Made by a program: the position numbers and the translations under genes. From Burkholderiales bacterium (GTDB lineage Bacteria > Pseudomonadota > Gammaproteobacteria > Burkholderiales > SG8-39): 17,395 bases of DNA. The stretch spans positions 1 to 17,395 of the forward strand of contig CAKKSJ010000503.1 of NCBI GenBank assembly GCA_919902965.1. Direction: 5' to 3'. The notes under the pieces were generated by a model. The model saw nothing but the letters and a program-made list of their open reading frames with translations. It was not told where the DNA came from and did no database searches. This document shows, piece after piece, positions 15,276-17,395 of the stretch; the stretch's first letter is position 1; each line of letters begins with the position of its first letter.

Positions 15276-15860
15276 TTATTTTGGCGCGCTTGTATTTGCG
15301 CTTTCCTGCGAGGCCGTCGCGGGTGCTCCCTGGGCCCCGGCAGCGGGGGGCGTCTTGCGCACTGGCTTGTCAAAGGGCTTTCGCGCCTCGACGCCGGGCG
15401 GCAGTAGCGAACTTGCCGGATAGCCGGCGGTGTCCAGGGCGACTTTGTAGGTTCCGCGCTCGAAGCCCTTATATACCTCGCGCCCGACAGTCATTACCGG
15501 AACCACACTCTCGCCCGAAAGCTGCTTGAGTTCTGCAATGTCCGCCTCATCGGCGACAATGTGTTCGCTGTAGGGGACGCCGCGCTTGTTCAGAAACTCG
15601 CGCGCCTGGACGCAGGTGTCCTTGCAGGACTCGGAGGTATAGAGTGCGACCGGAAAATTCTTTGCCGCCTGTTGCAGGGCGTAAGGCAGAGGCGATGTAC
15701 CCGCTGCGGTGGAGATGGACTGCTTTTGTAAATTTCTTGCGCCGGATGCGGGCACTCGGTCGGAATAATGTACTTTCCCGTCGTCGTCTATCCAGCGGTA
15801 CATTTGCGCGTTGGCAAGCACGGGAAGCAGCAGCAAGAGTCCAAGAAAGCGCAAGTACAT
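15276..15860 (-). CDS. Exported DUF4124 / glutaredoxin-like protein
   Basis: The 194-residue product from the ATG at 15860 starts with a clear signal peptide (MYLRFLGLLLLLPVLANA, cleavage expected before QMYRW). A DUF4124 segment with MYRWIDDDGKVHYSDRVP follows, then a glutaredoxin/thioredoxin-like domain from about residue 69 (FPVALYTSESCKDTC), whose putative redox site is CxxxC (C79, C83) and which has a family-like VVPVMTVG cis-Pro block. A low-complexity Ala/Pro/Thr tail ends the protein. It should act in the periplasm, perhaps in thiol redox chemistry; the substrate is unknown. GGAG lies 6 bases upstream of the ATG, and a TTG two codons earlier is less likely. It is convergent with ispH (27-base gap) and divergent from the Irr-like gene. 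Confidence 0.85.
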   Translation of the reverse strand: MYLRFLGLLLLLPVLANAQMYRWIDDDGKVHYSDRVPASGARNLQKQSISTAAGTSPLPYALQQAAKNFPVALYTSESCKDTCVQAREFLNKRGVPYSEHIVADEADIAELKQLSGESVVPVMTVGREVYKGFERGTYKVALDTAGYPASSLLPPGVEARKPFDKPVRKTPPAAGAQGAPATASQESANTSAPK

Positions 15861-15892
15861 CGGCAACTCCGTCTGTCGTATATTGCAGGCCC

Positions 15893-15901
15893 ATCATAAC
15901 A
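15893..15901 (-). promoter_or_regulatory. Candidate extended -10 promoter of the DUF4124 gene
   Basis: On the minus strand TGT-TATGAT (TGn plus a 5/6 hexamer) lies about 33 bases upstream of the ATG at 15860. No -35 match is seen, consistent with an extended -10 promoter. Confidence 0.4.
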
Positions 15902-16020
15902 CCGTGGTGCAGTCGCGTATCCGCTCGGCCTGTGTGTCTGCAGCCGTTGTCGAAACGCGAAATCAGGTCCAGCAGGTTTCCCTGACACTGCGGCCCGCAG
16001 CCTGGCCAGTTTGTTCGAGT

Positions 16021-16049
16021 TAGACAAAGTCAAAATTCTAATTTAGAAT
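16021..16049 (+). promoter_or_regulatory. Promoter of the Irr-like regulator
   Basis: TAGACA (16021-16026), a 17-base spacer and TAGAAT (16044-16049) each match the sigma70 hexamers 5/6. The -10 ends six bases before the ATG at 16056, so transcription should begin at or very near the start codon. Confidence 0.65.
16035..16049. promoter_or_regulatory. 7-1-7 inverted-repeat operator on the -10 box
   Basis: ATTCTAA-T-TTAGAAT is a perfect 15-base dyad with the 7-1-7 spacing typical of Fur/PerR-family boxes. It covers the -10 hexamer of the adjacent Fur-family gene, so autoregulation is the simplest reading. Its half-sites resemble the TTAGAA/TTCTAA words of Irr-type elements, but in the opposite order as far as I recall them. 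Confidence 0.6.
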
Positions 16050-16055
16050 CCAAAC

Positions 16056-16475
16056 ATGGACTTACAAATGCACACTCGTGAAAGTGTGACGCAGATGCTG
16101 CGCCGCCACGGCATTAATCCTACGCACCAGCGCATAGAGATAGGCTTTGCCTTGTTCGAGAATCCGCAGCACCCCTCGGCCGACGAGATTCTGGCGCTGG
16201 TTAATGCGCGCCATGCCGAAGTCTCCAAAGCGACGGTTTACAACACCCTCAAGCTGTTCGTAGAAAACGGGATGGTGCGCGAATTGATCGTCGATCCGAA
16301 CAAAGTCTTTTACGATCCCAATATTAGTGCGCATCATCATTTTTACGATGTCGTCAGCGGGGAACTCACAGACATCCCGGCGACGGGTGTGCATATCGAT
16401 GGTCTACCCCCGCTGCCGCCGGGCATGATCACCGAAGGCATCGACATTATCGTGCGCACCCGCCCGGGGCATTGA
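16056..16475 (+). CDS. Fur-family transcriptional regulator, Irr-like
   Basis: This 139-residue protein has the N-terminal Fur winged helix, with recognition helix SKATVYNTLKLFVENGMV at residues 57-74. The short metal-binding/dimerisation domain contains HHH at 93-95. The stretch FYDPNISAHHHF followed by ELTDIP and LPPLPPGM closely recalls Irr, the iron/heme-responsive regulator of alphaproteobacteria, more than Fur or Zur. There is no cysteine anywhere, so the structural CxxC zinc site of Fur and classical PerR is missing. Two starts are possible, 16056 and 16068 (MHTRES). Neither has a Shine-Dalgarno, and the promoter position suggests a leaderless message from 16056. It may sense iron, heme or peroxide; the target genes are unknown. 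It is divergent from the DUF4124 gene. Confidence 0.9.
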   Translation: MDLQMHTRESVTQMLRRHGINPTHQRIEIGFALFENPQHPSADEILALVNARHAEVSKATVYNTLKLFVENGMVRELIVDPNKVFYDPNISAHHHFYDVVSGELTDIPATGVHIDGLPPLPPGMITEGIDIIVRTRPGH

Positions 16476-16506
16476 TCGGCGCTAAGCGACGCACACTCTG
16501 CGTCTG

Positions 16507-16530
16507 CCGGCGCGCATAGAAATGCGCCGG
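16507..16530 (+). terminator. Hairpin after the Irr-like gene
   Basis: CCGGCGC (16507-16513) pairs with GCGCCGG (16524-16530) around a 10-base loop, 31 bases after the stop. Only AGTTT follows, so termination efficiency is doubtful. Confidence 0.4.
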
Positions 16531-16552
16531 AGTTTGCCTGCCAGCGTTCGCC

Positions 16553-16581
16553 TTGTTAGTGGGCGCTCCGGCGCATATAAT
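16553..16581 (+). promoter_or_regulatory. tRNA-Thr promoter
   Basis: TTGTTA (16553-16558), a 17-base spacer and a perfect TATAAT (16576-16581) are followed by the GC-rich GACGCCC, a discriminator typical of stringently controlled stable-RNA promoters. Transcription would begin near 16588, about 47 bases before the mature tRNA. Confidence 0.7.
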
Positions 16582-16634
16582 GACGCCCTTTCCTGATGCT
16601 TCTGATCGCATCGTCGCGCCCGACAGGCGCTCGG

Positions 16635-16710
16635 GCCGGGTTAGCTCAGTTGGTAGAGCAGCGCATTCGTAATGCGAAGGTCGGAGGTTCGACTCCTCTA
16701 CCCGGCACCA
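16635..16710 (+). tRNA. tRNA-Thr, anticodon CGU
   Basis: This 76-base tRNA has a fully paired acceptor stem (GCCGGGT with ACCCGGC), the D-arm word TAGCTCAGTTGGTAGAGCA, the anticodon loop TTCGTAA with anticodon CGT (codon ACG, Thr), a T-arm with GGTTCGACTCC, and an encoded CCA. It resembles E. coli thrW, a well-known integration site for phages and islands, and integrase genes follow directly here. Confidence 0.97.
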
Positions 16711-16738
16711 TCACCCAGTCCAAAGCAATCCGATAAAG

Positions 16739-16777
16739 GCCGTAAATCCAAATAAAAACAATGATTACGGCTTTTTT
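16739..16777 (+). terminator. Intrinsic terminator downstream of tRNA-Thr
   Basis: GCCGTAA (16739-16745) pairs with TTACGGC (16765-16771) across a 19-base A-rich loop, and TTTTTT follows immediately (16772-16777). It ends the tRNA transcript 29 bases after CCA. If the element is integrated at the tRNA 3' end, this terminator came with it. Confidence 0.75.
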
Positions 16778-16805
16778 CTTGTCCGTAGCGGTCCCGAATG
16801 ATTCG

Positions 16806-16835
16806 TTGACATCCGGGTAACAGACGGGGTAGATT
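16806..16835 (+). promoter_or_regulatory. Promoter of the integrase-region genes
   Basis: A perfect TTGACA (16806-16811), an 18-base spacer and TAGATT (16830-16835, 4/6) predict transcription from about 16842, some 28 bases before the GTG at 16870. The GGGTA repeat array covers its spacer, -10 and start region. Confidence 0.5.
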
Positions 16836-16863
16836 GCCGGGTAATTCACTGCCTCTCAGGGTA
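16815..16863 (+). repeat. Array of four GGGTA direct repeats
   Basis: GGGTA occurs at 16815, 16827 and 16839, exactly 12 bases apart, and again at 16859. The first and third copies share the longer CCGGGTAA, and the fourth reads CAGGGTAA. The third copy (TGCCGGGTA, 16835-16843) is also the exact reverse complement of the tRNA 3' end at 16699-16707. The array could bind a regulator or the integrase arm domain. Confidence 0.5.
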
Positions 16864-16869
16864 ACTGTC

Positions 16870-17310
16870 GTGAGGAAACCACCCCTTACCGATGTTGATA
16901 TTTGCAATGTCAAGGCAGGCGCAAAAGCGACCCGTATTTTCGACGGCGGCGGCATGTATCTGGAGGTATCGCCGACCGGGGGCAAACTATGGCGCTTGAA
17001 GTATCGATTTGGCGGTAAGGGGAAGACGCTCGCACTCGGCATCTATCCGGGCGTGTCGATCGCCAGTGCCCGGCAGAAGCGCGACGGAGCGCGGCAACTA
17101 CTGGCACAAGGGATAGACCCGTCTGCAGTACGACGGCAAGAAAAAGTCCGTGATAAGTCCGAACACCTAGCGGCAATGGACGCATCAACCGTAAAGCTTT
17201 CCGCTTCGATAGATGGCACAGTGGAAATCTGGAAAGGTCGCGCCGTGATGTGCCTGACTCCCGAAGAGGCGCGAGCAGTCAAAGTGCTTCTGACTAAATT
17301 GACAGTGTGA
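16870..17310 (+). CDS. Stand-alone integrase arm-type DNA-binding (DUF4102) protein
   Basis: This 146-residue protein starts at a GTG with AGGG 8 bases upstream; an in-frame TTG at 16834 overlaps the promoter and is rejected. Residues from about 5 to 85 are the DUF4102 arm-binding domain of P4-family integrases: PLTDVDICNVKAGAKATRIF, DGGGMYLEVSPTGGKLWRL, then GGKGKTLALGIYPGVSIASA and LLAQGIDPSAVRRQEK. The core-binding and tyrosine recombinase catalytic domains are absent. Instead there are about 50 unrelated residues (KLSASIDGTVEIWKGRAVMC, then LTPEEARAVKVLLTKLTV) and a stop. A clean reading frame, a Shine-Dalgarno and a following integrase spaced 7 bases away suggest a real accessory protein rather than debris, possibly a directionality or regulatory factor. 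Its role is unknown. Confidence 0.8.
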   Translation: MRKPPLTDVDICNVKAGAKATRIFDGGGMYLEVSPTGGKLWRLKYRFGGKGKTLALGIYPGVSIASARQKRDGARQLLAQGIDPSAVRRQEKVRDKSEHLAAMDASTVKLSASIDGTVEIWKGRAVMCLTPEEARAVKVLLTKLTV

Positions 17311-17317
17311 GGACACT

Positions 17318-17395
17318 ATGCCCCTGACCGATACCGCGGTACGCAATGCGAAGCGTGGCACGAAGCCAGCGAAGCTGTCTGATGAGCGCGGGCTG
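17318..17395 (+). CDS. P4-type tyrosine integrase, N-terminal fragment (cut by window edge)
   Basis: From the ATG at 17318, 26 codons are in the window: MPLTDTAVRNAKRGTKPAKL followed by SDERGL. This is the start of a DUF4102 arm-binding domain as found in full-length P4-family integrases of genomic islands. GAGGA stands 5 bases upstream. The gene follows the stand-alone DUF4102 gene by 7 bases and is probably its operon partner. The catalytic domain would lie beyond the window, so completeness is inferred. Confidence 0.75.
   Translation, partial: MPLTDTAVRNAKRGTKPAKLSDERGL

Noticed and set aside
15270..15289. GCGCG/CGCGC repeat between ispH and the DUF4124 gene as a terminator
   Set aside because: Only five pairs, and it overlaps the stop codon of the DUF4124 gene; too weak to call.
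1..17395. CRISPR array, insertion sequence, toxin-antitoxin pair or defence cluster
   Set aside because: No regularly spaced long repeats, transposase frames or recognisable defence genes were seen; only an island edge begins at the right end.

Overview
The window looks like a chromosomal segment of a betaproteobacterium, probably of the Nitrosomonadales/Rhodocyclales type. It is GC-rich throughout. The protein sequences and the gene order (rpsT divergent from murJ, an argD-argF-argG run ending near yajQ, and a ribF-ileS-lspA-ispH run) fit that class. The taxon is inferred from remembered family sequences and synteny, not from a search.

Layout: positions 1-396 hold the 5' part of yajQ on the minus strand, divergent from a fumarylacetoacetate-hydrolase-family gene (568-1335, +). 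Convergent to that gene is a minus-strand arginine block, argD (5008-3821), argF (3805-2888) and argG (2706-1414), which covers the acetylornithine-aminotransferase, ornithine-carbamoyltransferase and argininosuccinate-synthase steps. A 295-base gene-free stretch with several hairpins separates argD from a 65-residue protein of unknown function and then rpsT, all on the minus strand. From 6177 the plus strand carries murJ, a SirB1-family gene, a YbhB-type PEBP gene, dsbB, ribF, ileS, lspA and ispH. A secreted DUF4124/glutaredoxin-like gene is convergent to ispH (15860-15276, -) and divergent from an Irr-like Fur-family regulator (16056-16475, +). A tRNA-Thr(CGU) gene follows. After it the base composition is visibly less GC-rich, and a stand-alone integrase arm-type DNA-binding protein and the first 26 codons of a P4-type tyrosine integrase mark the start of an integrated element that runs off the right edge.

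How the genes relate: most of the window is housekeeping, covering arginine synthesis, cell-envelope assembly (MurJ, LspA, IspH-derived isoprenoids), FAD supply (RibF), translation (RpsT, IleS, tRNA-Thr) and periplasmic disulfide chemistry (DsbB, and possibly the glutaredoxin-like protein). No complete novel system is visible. The items most worth a second look are: a terminator-like hairpin directly upstream of argD with two Arg codons in its 5' arm; a perfect 7-1-7 operator sitting on the -10 box of an apparently leaderless Irr-like regulator; and the tRNA-Thr island edge, where a catalytic-domain-less integrase paralogue precedes an integrase and a GGGTA array with 12-bp spacing covers the promoter.
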